A stretch of 64,000 nucleotides of DNA from JAHEJE01 sp965216335 (GTDB taxonomy: Bacteria; Pseudomonadota; Alphaproteobacteria; Rhizobiales; Aestuariivirgaceae): contig OZ244154.1 in the NCBI GenBank assembly GCA_965216335.1, positions 1,364,001 to 1,428,000 on the forward strand, written 5' to 3'. The position numbers and the translations under genes are program-made. The notes under the pieces were generated by a model. It saw nothing but the letters and a program-made list of their open reading frames with translations. It was not told the DNA's origin and made no database searches. Shown here one piece after another: positions 24,803-33,983 of this stretch; position 1 is the first letter of the stretch, and each line of letters starts with the position of its first letter.

Positions 24803-25249
24803 CTAATCGGCCTTTTGCGCTGAAAAGTATTTCGCCAAGGAACCGATCTCCTCATCGGACAGGTTCTTGGCAATGTTCACCATGGTCGGGTTGGTGCGCT
24901 CCTCGCTGGCGTTCTTGTATTCGAGGATCGTCTGTACGAAATACACATCCGGCAGACCCAGAATAGAGGGAATACCGTCGCTCTTGCCCTGGGCGTGATG
25001 GCAGGTGACGCACTGCCCGGACAAATACTCGCCATAATCCGCGTCGGCTTTTTCGAGTATGGCACTAATCGCCTCACTATGGGTGTCGGCGCTTGCCGGC
25101 ACAACATGCGCACCCATGGCGGGAATGACGAAAAGCCATGCCCAGGCAGGCGCGGCCAGGCGCCGATTTCTTAAGAAGGTCTGATTGAAAACCGATATCG
25201 GTTTTCCTCTACTCACGGAGTGCCTTTCCGTTCCGGCCTTGGTCAACAT
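24803..25249 (-). CDS. soxE: Sulfide dehydrogenase cytochrome c subunit (SoxE/FccA)
   Basis: A 148-residue periplasmic monohaem cytochrome c. A signal segment (LAAPAWAWLFVIPAMGAHV) ends near PASAD. The haem motif is GQCVTCHHAQG and the axial methionine is in NPTMVNIAKNLSDEEI. It is encoded directly before the flavoprotein, giving the pair needed for sulfide oxidation. The ATG at 25249 is listed; a GTG at 25258 falls in a palindrome and an internal GTG near 25216 is also possible, so the start is uncertain. Confidence 0.86.
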   Translation of the reverse strand: MLTKAGTERHSVSRGKPISVFNQTFLRNRRLAAPAWAWLFVIPAMGAHVVPASADTHSEAISAILEKADADYGEYLSGQCVTCHHAQGKSDGIPSILGLPDVYFVQTILEYKNASEERTNPTMVNIAKNLSDEEIGSLAKYFSAQKAD

Positions 25250-25255
25250 CGTATA

Positions 25256-25271
25256 CACTTATTCGAAAGTG
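25256..25271. promoter_or_regulatory. Palindrome at the soxEF promoter
   Basis: CACTT-ATTCGA-AAGTG, an inverted repeat with 5-base arms, lies immediately before the soxE start. It contains ATTCGA, seen in the operator at 15654-15669, but the overall match to that family is partial. It is a candidate SoxR site. Confidence 0.4.
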
Positions 25272-25394
25272 ACATGGACTTTACCACATGACAAGCAGAC
25301 AATGTGAAGCTGGTATTGTGGGCTAGCCCGGTCATGCGAGGATGCCCATGAAGACGGCGAGTTTCCCGACAGTGTTTTATCGAGGTTGGAAGCC

Positions 25395-25904
25395 ATGAAA
25401 CATCTCAAGCAAAGGGTAATGGTGATACTCGGTGCCGGTGCATTGTTCTGCGTGCCGGCATCGGCTGAGGACAGCGGCATGGCGACGTTCAGGGTGTTGA
25501 AACCCGAGCTTGCGCTGACGGCGGCGCAGGCCGCAATGGCCAAGTGCCGTGACGATGGCTATCAGGTCGCCGTGAGCGTGGCGGACAGGTTCGGCGTGCT
25601 GCAGGTCACTTTGCGCGACCAGCTTGCCGGTCCGCACACGCCGGATACGGCCTACCGCAAGGCATGGACCGCCGTGAGCTTTCGCACCGAGAGCGGCGAG
25701 CTGGCGAAACTGACCGAAACCGGCGAGGCCTGGGCCATTCGCAATGTACATGGCGCCTTGCCGCTGGGCGGCGGCGTCAGGATACTGGCCGGCGAAGGTG
25801 ACATGCTCGGCGCCATCGGTGTTTCCGGCGCACCGTCCGGTGCCGCCGATGAGGTCTGCGCCAGGGCCGGCATCGCCGCGATTTCCGAGCATATTGAGTT
25901 TTAG
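25395..25904 (+). CDS. Secreted GlcG/HbpS-like protein
   Basis: A 169-residue protein of the GlcG/HbpS (DUF336) family with a signal peptide (VMVILGAGALFCVPASAED). Family landmarks are LTAAQAAMAKCRDDGYQVAVSV, AYRKAWTAVSFRTES and LPLGGGVRILAGEGDMLGAIGVSGAP. Members bind haem or corrinoid-like ligands or act as sensors; none of this can be decided here. It stands alone, divergent from soxEF with about 120 bases between them, and may be a late addition to the island. The ATG at 25395 follows GAGGTTGGAAG. Confidence 0.82.
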   Translation: MKHLKQRVMVILGAGALFCVPASAEDSGMATFRVLKPELALTAAQAAMAKCRDDGYQVAVSVADRFGVLQVTLRDQLAGPHTPDTAYRKAWTAVSFRTESGELAKLTETGEAWAIRNVHGALPLGGGVRILAGEGDMLGAIGVSGAPSGAADEVCARAGIAAISEHIEF

Positions 25905-26006
25905 AACCTGCCCGGACTTTGCAATCGCCGAGATTTCTGACGATCGGGAACGTGGCTAATTCGCTGCATCGGGCGGTGATGTGCGGCAACAGCGAACGAC
26001 CCGCTC

Positions 26007-26870
26007 TCAGAACAAAGTTCGGATGAGACTTGGGTGTCCATCCTGCCCCCTCCCCGCCGCAGTGACGAGAACCAGTTGCCGGGAGCAAGCATTTGTCTCC
26101 GGGGTGATGACCGCCACCTCGGCGTTGGAGTAGCGCTCGATGTCCGGGCGGGGCAGAAAGGTGAACCCGAGGCCGTTCTTGACGCACTCCATGATCGCCT
26201 CGACGCTGTCCAACACGATGCGTTGTTCAGGCTGCAGGCCGCTCGAAGCCGCAAAGTCCGAGATCAGCTTGCCAACACCCGATGACGGTGTGAACTGCAG
26301 GAATGGAAGCCTTTCCGCCACCGCTTGCAAGGGCAGTGTTGAGACCGTTTCGGGCACCGCATAGACCAGCGGCTCCTCACACAACAGGTCGTACTCCAGG
26401 CCCGGCCTCCCTGCCGGAGACGCGCTCACCACGGCAGCATCCAGCCGGCCCGCACAAACCTGTTCCTCCAGCACCTCCGACAGGCCGCTGACGATTTCGA
26501 ACATCGCCCGCGGCGCCTGCCTGCGGGCATTGGCCAGGAACCCCGGCAGCAGGCGGACACTCGCGGTGGAGACAAAACCGATGCGATAGCAACCTAGCAA
26601 ACGGTCATCCGGTCTGCAGGCAGCCTCTAGCAGATCTTGCGCGCTCAACACCCGTACGGCGTGCTGACAGACCGAACGCCCGACCGGCGTCAGCCGGGGC
26701 GGGCGGAATGCCCGGTCGAACAATGCCACGCCGAGCTCCCGTTCCAGCGTCTTCATCTGCATCGACAGCGCTGACAGCGTCATGTTCAGACGGCTGGCGG
26801 CCTCGGCAAAAGATCCAACCTTCGAGATCTCGACCAGTGATGTCAGGGAACGTGTTTGCATCAATTTCAT
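26007..26870 (-). CDS. LysR-family transcriptional regulator
   Basis: A 287-residue LysR regulator. The N-terminal helix-turn-helix is SFAEAASRLNMTLSALSMQMKTLE and the effector domain begins near LLGCYRIGFVSTASVRLLPG. It is divergent from an acyl-CoA dehydrogenase and a thiamine-diphosphate enzyme, with 86 bases between starts, so it probably regulates that pair. The unusual N-S-A-L-S-M wording of the recognition helix is within family variation. An alternative start is the ATG at 26861. Confidence 0.9.
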   Translation of the reverse strand: MKLMQTRSLTSLVEISKVGSFAEAASRLNMTLSALSMQMKTLERELGVALFDRAFRPPRLTPVGRSVCQHAVRVLSAQDLLEAACRPDDRLLGCYRIGFVSTASVRLLPGFLANARRQAPRAMFEIVSGLSEVLEEQVCAGRLDAAVVSASPAGRPGLEYDLLCEEPLVYAVPETVSTLPLQAVAERLPFLQFTPSSGVGKLISDFAASSGLQPEQRIVLDSVEAIMECVKNGLGFTFLPRPDIERYSNAEVAVITPETNACSRQLVLVTAAGRGQDGHPSLIRTLF

Positions 26871-26956
26871 CTTTTTTGATCTTATATTTCAATTTAATTC
26901 GATTGTCCTGAACATGCAACATCGCGACAATGAAGTTGAAAAGACAGGAGAGACAA

Positions 26957-28177
26957 ATGACGACGTTGGCTGAGGACTTCCAGGCCCGTGCCCGCGAGCT
27001 GGCGCCGCGGTTTGCCGCGCAGGCAGCGCACTGGGATCAGACCCGGCAGTACTGCTGGGACAATGTCGCAGCACTCACCGACGCCGGCATCATGGGCATG
27101 ACCATCCCGGTCGAGTACGGCGGTGCCGGCGCCTCTTTCCATGATGCGGTGCTGGTGATCGAGGAGGTCGCCAGGGCCTGTACGCTGTCGGCGCGGATCG
27201 TCGTTGAGGCGAACATGGGCGGCATCAGCGCCATCATGGCCTACGGCACCGAGGAGCAGAAGCGTCTGTGTGCGCCGCTCGTGCTGGCCGGCGACAAACC
27301 GGCAATCTGCATCACCGAACCCGAGGCCGGCAGCGCCGCAACCGAGATGACGACGACGGCGCGCCGGTCCGGCGGCAAATACATTCTCAACGGCACCAAG
27401 CACTGGATCACCGGCGGCGGCGTTTCAAGGCTGCACCTGGTCTTCGCGCGCGTGCTCGACGAGGACGGCAGCGAACTCGGCATCGGCGGCTTCATCGTCA
27501 TATGCGATCCGGCAAAGGGCGAGGTTCCCGACGGCTTTGAAGTGGTCGGCCGCGAGCGCACCATGGGCTTGTGCGGCATGCCGGAAGCCGAGCTGCGGTT
27601 CACTGATCTCGAAGTGGACGCCGACCATGCATTGGTCCCGCCGTCCGGCTTTAGGCGCGGGTTTGCCGACCTGATGAACGCCTATAACAGCCAGCGCGTC
27701 GGCGCCGGCACGATCGCCATGGGCGTGGCCGCGGGGGCGCTGGAACACGCCAAGCGTTATCTCACGGAGCGCCACCAGTTCGGCCGGCCGCTGGCCGAGT
27801 TCCAGGGTCTGCAGTGGATGCTGGCCGACATGGATGCCGCCGTGCACGCCGCCCGGCTGATGCTGCGCGAGGCAGCCCTGTCGCGCGGGCCGAACGGCAG
27901 CCCGTTCCCCGACATCATGATGGCGGCGCGGGCCAAGATGTTCGCCTCCGAAGCCGCCGTCAGGGCGGTCGATGCGTCCTTGCAGATGTTCGGCGCGCGC
28001 GGCTATGGCGACAAGGAGCCCCTGGAGCGCATGTACCGCGACGTGCGCATGTTCACCATCGGCGGCGGCACGGCCCAGATCCTCAAGACCCAGGTCGCCG
28101 GCAAGCTGCTCGGCATCAAGACGCCGCAGACCCGGTCGGGCTACGCCAAACTGGCCCGGCCGCAAGCCGCAGAGTGA
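26957..28177 (+). CDS. Acyl-CoA dehydrogenase-like flavoenzyme
   Basis: A 406-residue member of the acyl-CoA dehydrogenase family. Landmarks are CITEPEAGSAATEMTTTARR (substrate and FAD contacts), LNGTKHWITGGG, RHQFGRPLAEFQGLQWMLADM and QMFGARGYGDKEPLERMYRDVRMFTIGGGTAQ. The late acidic position expected for the catalytic base cannot be confirmed by eye. GGAG lies 7 bases before the ATG at 26957. Seven bases separate it from the thiamine-diphosphate enzyme, so the two act in one pathway; the substrate is not evident. It could also be a flavin monooxygenase-type relative. Confidence 0.88.
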   Translation: MTTLAEDFQARARELAPRFAAQAAHWDQTRQYCWDNVAALTDAGIMGMTIPVEYGGAGASFHDAVLVIEEVARACTLSARIVVEANMGGISAIMAYGTEEQKRLCAPLVLAGDKPAICITEPEAGSAATEMTTTARRSGGKYILNGTKHWITGGGVSRLHLVFARVLDEDGSELGIGGFIVICDPAKGEVPDGFEVVGRERTMGLCGMPEAELRFTDLEVDADHALVPPSGFRRGFADLMNAYNSQRVGAGTIAMGVAAGALEHAKRYLTERHQFGRPLAEFQGLQWMLADMDAAVHAARLMLREAALSRGPNGSPFPDIMMAARAKMFASEAAVRAVDASLQMFGARGYGDKEPLERMYRDVRMFTIGGGTAQILKTQVAGKLLGIKTPQTRSGYAKLARPQAAE

Positions 28178-28184
28178 ACAGACC

Positions 28185-29807
28185 ATGACACGACCGGATT
28201 TACGCGCCGCGGACTATGTCGCCCGACGCCTCCACGAAGCCGGATGCCGCTATGCCTTCGGCATGCCGGGCGGCGAAGTTCTGACCATCGTCGATGCCCT
28301 GGAGAAAGCCGGCATCGAGTTCGTTCTGTGCAAGCATGAAAACAATGCCGGCTTCATGGCCGAGGGCGTGCACCACCGCACCGGCGCGCCCGGCATACTC
28401 GTGGCAACGGTCGGACCGGGCGTCGCCAACGGCGTCAATGTAGTGGCCAACGCGCATCAGGACCGGGTGCCGTTGATTGTGCTCACCGGCTGTGTCGATG
28501 CCGATGAAGCTCTGACCTACACCCACCAGGTGTTCGATCACCAGGCACTGTTCAAGGAGATCACCAAGGCAACCTTCCGGCTGACCGCCGGTGGCGCCGA
28601 TATCATTGCCGACAAGGCGGTCACCATTGCCACTGAAGGCCGCTCCGGGCCGGTACTTGTCGATGTGCCGATCTCTGTCGCCGATGAGCGGCCGGGCCGG
28701 CTGCCGCTGCGCCGGCGTGCCGCGCCGGGCTCCGTTGCCCCTGCCACCGGCCCTGACTTGTCACGTGCCCGCGACTGGTTGCGGCGCGCCCGGCGCCCGG
28801 TCATGATCGCCGGACTGGACGCTGTCAAGGACGACGCAGGTTCCGTCATGCGCAGCTTCGTCGAGGACTACAACGTGCCGTTCATCACCACCTACAAGGC
28901 CAAGGGCCTGGTGGACGAGGATCACCCGTTGTGTCTGGGTGCCGCCGGTCTGTCGCCGCTCGCCGACAGGGTGCTGGTGCCGTTCGTCCAGTCGGCGGAC
29001 CTGATCATCTGCTGCGGCTACGATCCGATAGAAATGCGCACCGGCTGGCGCGAGGTGTGGGACCCGTCGCGCATCAACGTCATCGACATCGCGGCGCAGG
29101 AAAACCATCACTACATGCATCAGGCGACGCTTGGCTTTGTCGCCAACTGCCGCGACACCCTTCTGGCCCTGCGCGACGGCGTTGCCGCCGGCGACACATG
29201 GCCCGGCGGAGAGATCGAAACCGCCAGCACCGCTCTGGCCGCCAGCTTCCCGTCCGACGACGATTGGGGACCGGCAGCGGTCATCGCTGAATGCCGGCAG
29301 CGGTTGCCCCGGCAAACCATCGCCACTGTCGATTCCGGCGCCCACCGCATCCTCCTGTCGCAGATGTGGGCCTGCCATGAACCCCGCACTTTGCTGCAGT
29401 CCTCCGGTCTGTGCACCATGGGCTGTGCGGTGCCGCTCGCCATGGGCGCCAAGATCGCCGAGCCGGCCCGGCCGGTGATCTCGTTTTCAGGCGATGCCGG
29501 CATGCTGATGATCGCAGGTGAGCTGTCGACCGCCGCTGAACTGGGGCACAACACGATCTTCGTCGTGTTCGTCGATGCCAGCCTGGCGCTGATCGAACTC
29601 AAGCAGCGCCAGCGCCAGCTGAACAACGCGGCCGTCAACTTTGCCCGGCACGACTTCGCCGCCATCGCCAGGGCCTTCGGCGGCAACGGCCACACCGTGC
29701 GCTCCCGCGCCGAGCTGGCAAAGGCGCTGGCCTCCGCCAAAGCCAGCGACCGCTTCACCGTGATCGCCGCAGAAGTAGCCCAATCCGCCTACGACGGCCG
29801 CATCTGA
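28185..29807 (+). CDS. Thiamine-diphosphate enzyme, acetolactate-synthase-like
   Basis: A 540-residue protein of the acetolactate synthase/benzoylformate decarboxylase superfamily. The N-terminal domain has the catalytic glutamate in CKHENNAGFMAEGVHH. The C-terminal domain has the thiamine motif SGDAGMLMIAGELSTAAELG. The following position, normally an asparagine that binds the metal (NDxxL), reads VDASLALIELKQ, so one ligand appears replaced. No acetolactate regulatory subunit is nearby, which argues against branched-chain amino acid synthesis. It is paired with the acyl-CoA dehydrogenase and the LysR gene. Substrate unknown; a 2-oxoacid or acyl-CoA lyase or decarboxylase is likely. Confidence 0.85.
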   Translation: MTRPDLRAADYVARRLHEAGCRYAFGMPGGEVLTIVDALEKAGIEFVLCKHENNAGFMAEGVHHRTGAPGILVATVGPGVANGVNVVANAHQDRVPLIVLTGCVDADEALTYTHQVFDHQALFKEITKATFRLTAGGADIIADKAVTIATEGRSGPVLVDVPISVADERPGRLPLRRRAAPGSVAPATGPDLSRARDWLRRARRPVMIAGLDAVKDDAGSVMRSFVEDYNVPFITTYKAKGLVDEDHPLCLGAAGLSPLADRVLVPFVQSADLIICCGYDPIEMRTGWREVWDPSRINVIDIAAQENHHYMHQATLGFVANCRDTLLALRDGVAAGDTWPGGEIETASTALAASFPSDDDWGPAAVIAECRQRLPRQTIATVDSGAHRILLSQMWACHEPRTLLQSSGLCTMGCAVPLAMGAKIAEPARPVISFSGDAGMLMIAGELSTAAELGHNTIFVVFVDASLALIELKQRQRQLNNAAVNFARHDFAAIARAFGGNGHTVRSRAELAKALASAKASDRFTVIAAEVAQSAYDGRI

Positions 29808-30458
29808 ACTCGGGCGAAATGGCGCGATTGGAGCCTAGTCCCCCATGCCCGCCGATCACGATACCAGGCACCCGCAAGCCCCAGACAGGCCCGGAAAACA
29901 CATCCGGCCCCAAAACCGCTCGATCTCTGTCTATGAGAAAACTGGAGCGGGCGATGAGATCATTGATTACAAAAATATCAATGGGTTATGAGGTGACACG
30001 CCTTTTGTCCAACAATTGTCCAACAAATCGCACGCCCCTTAGACTCGAACTCTACCCAATTTGAAGCGGCTTCTTACTCTATCGCCCATCGCCTATGGCG
30101 ATGGATTAGACTGCTTTGACCCAAATCTCTACATCTTGAACCGCCAGCGTGAACGATATCTTGAGTCGCCAAGGGCGGGAAGTGTGAATTCGCCGCACTC
30201 GCGAACCGGACTGGCTACTTCGCTGACAGCGGTCATCCAGGCGATCATAAGAGCCCATTCTTTTCTGCGACGCCACAAGGCGGCTTCGAGCCCATCCGAG
30301 ACATTAGCGTTGTCCCCACGGATGTCAGATTCACGCTTGAAAGCTGACATTGCATGGACGGGGATTTGTGACCCAAAGGGGAAATGCTCGTTGAGCGGCG
30401 CTGAATCGGCAGAAAAGTAGGCTTGTGCTAGAATAGCTCGTCTATAATAGGAGGAGCC
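29808..30458. other. 650-bp stretch without a convincing gene
   Basis: Open frames here are short and have neither ribosome-binding sites nor recognisable motifs. The segment 29939-30060 contains TGGAGCGGGCGATGAGAT and later TTAGACTCGAACTC, fragments that resemble the 3' ends of tRNA genes and integrase borders, but no complete cloverleaf or integrase can be built from them. The sequence is more AT-rich than the neighbouring operons and marks the start of an accessory stretch. Confidence 0.45.
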
Positions 30459-31472
30459 ATGCCCATTCATACTGAGAGCAATTTCCCGCTGACTTCCGGC
30501 GATACTCTACCGGAGCTGAACGTGGCATACGAATTGTATGGATCGCTCAATGCCGACCGGTCAAATGCAATCCTCGTCTTGCACGGTACGACCAGCACTC
30601 ATCATGCTGCAGGACGGCTCACTCCTGATCTGCGCGAAGGATGGTGGGAGGGGATCATCGGTTCGGACAAGCTTTTCGACACCGACCAATACTGCATCAT
30701 TTCTTCGAACATGCTTGGATCTTCCTATGGAACCACCGGTCCCGGGTCGATCGATCCGGAGACCGGCCGGGCCTGGGGCGCAGATTTCCCCCCAGTAACA
30801 GTCGAAGACATGGTCCATGTGCAGAAAGTGCTGATAGACGCGCTGGGCATCAAACAGCTCTTGGCTGTCGCTGGTGGCTCAGTCGGTGGCCTGTTGGCGT
30901 TTCAGTGGGCCGTGACCTTCCCGGACTCGATGAAAGCCATCATCGCGGCCGACTGTGGCCCGGTAAGCCGATTTGGAACCAGTGCTGCGCTGCCTGAACT
31001 TGTCTCGGAGTTGCAGGCCCACCCTAACTGGAACGGTGGTCGATATGCTGAGGCAGGCGGCTTGAAGGATGTCATGACCCGTATCCGGGTCAGGACGCTG
31101 CTCTCCTATCAGTTCATGGAGAAGTTTGAGGGCCAGATGCCCAAACAAGAAATAGAAACGCTTCTCCAGGAGACAGCAGAGCAATGGGCGGACGAGTTCG
31201 ACCCAATGAGCCTCGTGGTTCTAAACAGGGCCTTGGGAGCATTCGATGTGTCTGATCAGCTAGGCCGTATCCGAGCGCACGTCTTTTACGTTCTATGCGA
31301 TACTGATGAGTTCTACCCCGCTGACATAGGCACGGACATTACCGAGAGCATGCGCAAGGCCGGGGTGAACGTCGTGTTCCATCAGGTTTGCAGCCATATG
31401 GGACACTATTCTACATCCGTCGAACCGGAAAAGTGGGTACCGCAGGCACGCGAATTCTTGGCCAGCATTTAA
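30459..31472 (+). CDS. MetX-like alpha/beta hydrolase
   Basis: A 337-residue alpha/beta-hydrolase of the homoserine O-acetyltransferase (MetX) family. The oxyanion region NAILVLHGTTSTHHAAGR, the nucleophile elbow AVAGGSVGGLLAFQWA (GxSxGG), an acidic residue in VLCDTDEFYP and the C-terminal histidine in CSHMGHYSTS form the expected triad. The start ATG has a strong AGGAGGA site. Members include true homoserine acetyltransferases and many hydrolases of unknown substrate; NMLGSSYGTTGP matches the MetX loop. It stands alone in the accessory stretch, so a housekeeping methionine role is not certain. Confidence 0.85.
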   Translation: MPIHTESNFPLTSGDTLPELNVAYELYGSLNADRSNAILVLHGTTSTHHAAGRLTPDLREGWWEGIIGSDKLFDTDQYCIISSNMLGSSYGTTGPGSIDPETGRAWGADFPPVTVEDMVHVQKVLIDALGIKQLLAVAGGSVGGLLAFQWAVTFPDSMKAIIAADCGPVSRFGTSAALPELVSELQAHPNWNGGRYAEAGGLKDVMTRIRVRTLLSYQFMEKFEGQMPKQEIETLLQETAEQWADEFDPMSLVVLNRALGAFDVSDQLGRIRAHVFYVLCDTDEFYPADIGTDITESMRKAGVNVVFHQVCSHMGHYSTSVEPEKWVPQAREFLASI

Positions 31473-31689
31473 GCACCGGCCTTTAATTCCCATCGTTTTT
31501 CTTTGAAGGAGTTACCTGCTGACCATTCATAGATGCCACCGGCGCTCACCTTATTGCTTCTGCTCCTGGCACATCGCTGCCGTTCTTGCCGGTGGAAACA
31601 CACTTCAGCAATGCCCTTGAAGGCGGAGCCACCGATTGGGACCGCCTGCACTCAGCCACCGAAACATCCTGCCTGACGAACCAGATCTG

Positions 31690-32163
31690 CTACTGCGTGA
31701 ATTCAATCTTGCCTTCTGGCAGCAAGTAGAGAACAAGAGCTCTGCCATTGGTCACGGTCGGATGATGAGCACTCCCAGGCGAATTCACACACCAGCCGGC
31801 GTCGTGCCCGTCAAACCGTGCGCCCTCGGTCACTGGCATGATCATGCATATCTCACCGGTTGGATGTCGATGATGGGGCCCAACAATATCTGTGAGATCA
31901 ACAACGTCGACGCTAAGATTGTTCGTCTCTTTAGACGGTTCCAGCACGCGTCCAAAACGGCGTCCCTCGCCACCTTGGCTGCACATCCAACCTGCTCTGA
32001 TCGCTTCGTGACAGGCACACTCAATGCTGCGAAACGTGGCGCCTGACGGAGGAAAAGTCGAATTCAGCATCGCTTCCAAATCTGAATCGATACCGGACTG
32101 AGATATGGTTGCCGTAATCGGTTTCATGAGATCCCTGAAGTGCTCTACGTCGTTAATCTGCAT
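31690..32163 (-). CDS. DUF4863 protein, 4-hydroxylaminobenzoate lyase-like
   Basis: A 157-residue soluble protein. The C-terminal half has a cupin-like stretch with GPHHRHPTGEICMIMPVT, FDGHDAGWCVNSPGSAHHP and ALVLYLLPEGKIEFTQ. This resembles the DUF4863 family that includes 4-hydroxylaminobenzoate lyase (PnbB), which releases ammonia from hydroxylaminobenzoate to give protocatechuate. The histidines in HHRHP and SAHHP may bind metal. No nitroreductase gene lies nearby, so the pathway is not supported by context. Between this gene and the hydrolase (31473-31689) there is an unassigned stretch, possibly a gene remnant. Confidence 0.65.
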   Translation of the reverse strand: MQINDVEHFRDLMKPITATISQSGIDSDLEAMLNSTFPPSGATFRSIECACHEAIRAGWMCSQGGEGRRFGRVLEPSKETNNLSVDVVDLTDIVGPHHRHPTGEICMIMPVTEGARFDGHDAGWCVNSPGSAHHPTVTNGRALVLYLLPEGKIEFTQ

Positions 32164-32226
32164 TTGAAGAAGTTCCTCCGTGTGAATCCATTTCAGCCCC
32201 AGTCTACCTGTATTGCCGAGCCCTCT

Positions 32227-32241
32227 AAAAAAAGGCTCTAG
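32227..32241 (-). repeat. Single copy of the CTAGAGCCTTTTTT repeat end
   Basis: Reading on the minus strand, CTAGAGCCTTTTTTT follows the cyclase coding sequence, and its TAG is the cyclase stop codon. GAGCC pairs with GGCTC (32219-32223 region) across the T-run to form a small hairpin. It matches the ends of the 169-bp inverted repeat at 21291-21459. Confidence 0.6.
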
Positions 32242-33983
32242 ATTGGCAACCCGGCCTTTCGAAGCGCACTAGTCAAGTGTTCGAAATCAGCGCTGTCGCG
32301 GAAGGGCCATCTCTCCGCATAGTATTTGTTCCATTCGCTCGGTTGATGCAGGTTCCTCATGACTGGTGCAACTTCAATCGCCTTTGAGAATTTTTCGTAG
32401 GTCTCTCGCGCTTTGTCCAATTTGCCTGCCATCGCATAACTTGCCGCCAATATTGCGAGAACAGATTCCGGTGGGTTGCGGATGGCGTCGAGGAGCGCGA
32501 TCGACTCGTCGTAGTCACGCGCCACGAAAGAAGCGAGTCCAAGGTTCCAGTTGTATTTTCCGAAGGGATTGAGGGTTACGGCTTGACGGCACAGGTCCAC
32601 GGCTTTCCTGATATCGCCATCAAACACCGCGTGGCGGGAATAATAGACGATGACACGCGTATCGTTGGGATTTGTCCGAAGTGCTGCTTCGAAATGATGC
32701 TTAGCCTTGTCAGGATCTCCGTTGAAAAGATACGCCATTCCCAGCGAAGTCTGAGTGCGGCTGTCATCGGCGTCGATTTCGTCGGCTTGTTCTGCCAATT
32801 CCAGGGCCGATCGAAGGTCGGTGTCTGGGTCGTCGCTCCAGCCATTCAGCCACATGCGGAGAATTACTTCCGATAGCAGCGCCATGGCCGCAGCCTTGTC
32901 CGGTTCCAATTCGAGCGCCGCCCGGAGACACTCTCTCGCTTTGCGATTTTCATCAATCGACCAATTGAAGAAGTGGTCACGGCCGCGAAGGAACAGGTCG
33001 TACGCTTGCAGCTGATCGTTGGACCGAGTTCTAATCTTGGCTAGCCTTTCGGCTGCCAATCGGCCAACCAATGTGCCCGCAATACGGCGGACGATATCAT
33101 CTTGGACCTCGAAAATTTCCTCCAGCGCTCGATCGTAACGCTCCGCCCAAATGTGCGCATCATCGGTGGCATTTATCAGCTGAGCGGCAACACGAACTCT
33201 CTGCCCGGCCTTTCGGACACTGCCCTCAACGATGTACTTTGCGTTGAGTTTGTTACTCACGTCCCTAAGGGGTTCGTTCCTTCCCTTGAAGACGAAAGAG
33301 GAGTTCCGTGAAACGACCGCAAGTTCGCGAAACCTGGATATTTCCGTGATCAGGTCCTCGGTAATTCCATCAGAAAAATACTCCTGTTCTGCGTCTCCGC
33401 TCATATTTGCAAATGGTAGGATGGCGATCGTCGGCTTGTGTGGCATCTTCCCACAATCGGGAGTTGGACTGATTGGTGCACCCTCGGAGCGCTGAGGCCA
33501 CTGCCAGCCGCGGATCGGCTGTTCGATGTTCTTTAAGCTGCGCTCGCCGATGTCAGTGAAAGCGACGTCGGTCTTAGAACGAATGCTTTGGTGGACCAGA
33601 TCCGAGATGCAGATGCTTCCCGGTTCTGCCAGTGCTTCCAGTCTGGCCGCGATATTTACGCCGTCGCCATAGATGTCATCATCATCAACGATGACATCAC
33701 CGAGGTTGATGCCGATGCGCAGACGGATCTCACCATTGGTTTTCGCAAGTGCGGTTTGTATGGCAATTGCACAATTCACGGCATCAACGACGCTGGAGAA
33801 CTCGACGAGGGTACCGTCGCCCATCAGTTTGATAATGCGGCCATGATGCTCGGCGATCTTGGGGTCGAACAATTCGGCTCGGTGCGCCTTCAGCTGCGCC
33901 AGCGTGGCTTCCTCATCCTGAGCCATCAGCTTGGAGTAGCCTACGACGTCTGCGGCTAGTATGGCAGCAAGCCTGCGCTCCAC
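32238..33983 (-). CDS. Class III adenylate cyclase with TPR domain
   Basis: A 581-residue signalling protein. The cyclase catalytic domain occupies roughly residues 1-170: RRLAAILAADVVGYSKLMAQ with the first metal-binding aspartate, IKLMGDGTLVEFSS with the second, and IYGDGVNIAARLEALA. A linker is followed by a TolB-like segment, KPTIAILPFANMSGDAEQEYF. The C-terminal half is tetratricopeptide-like (AYLFNGDPDKAKHHFEAALRTNPND). Such proteins are multiplied in Hyphomicrobiales. Its stop codon is supplied by the CTAGAGCC repeat. It stands alone, so its input signal is unknown. Confidence 0.9.
   Translation of the reverse strand: MERRLAAILAADVVGYSKLMAQDEEATLAQLKAHRAELFDPKIAEHHGRIIKLMGDGTLVEFSSVVDAVNCAIAIQTALAKTNGEIRLRIGINLGDVIVDDDDIYGDGVNIAARLEALAEPGSICISDLVHQSIRSKTDVAFTDIGERSLKNIEQPIRGWQWPQRSEGAPISPTPDCGKMPHKPTIAILPFANMSGDAEQEYFSDGITEDLITEISRFRELAVVSRNSSFVFKGRNEPLRDVSNKLNAKYIVEGSVRKAGQRVRVAAQLINATDDAHIWAERYDRALEEIFEVQDDIVRRIAGTLVGRLAAERLAKIRTRSNDQLQAYDLFLRGRDHFFNWSIDENRKARECLRAALELEPDKAAAMALLSEVILRMWLNGWSDDPDTDLRSALELAEQADEIDADDSRTQTSLGMAYLFNGDPDKAKHHFEAALRTNPNDTRVIVYYSRHAVFDGDIRKAVDLCRQAVTLNPFGKYNWNLGLASFVARDYDESIALLDAIRNPPESVLAILAASYAMAGKLDKARETYEKFSKAIEVAPVMRNLHQPSEWNKYYAERWPFRDSADFEHLTSALRKAGLPI

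Noticed and set aside
28185..29807. Biosynthetic acetolactate synthase large subunit
   Set aside because: No small subunit (ilvN/ilvH), pairing with an acyl-CoA dehydrogenase and a changed metal-binding motif argue for another reaction.
29939..30060. Fragments resembling tRNA 3' ends (TGGAGCGGGCGATGAGAT, GACTCGAACTC)
   Set aside because: No acceptor stem, anticodon arm or full-length tRNA could be built, and no integrase is nearby.
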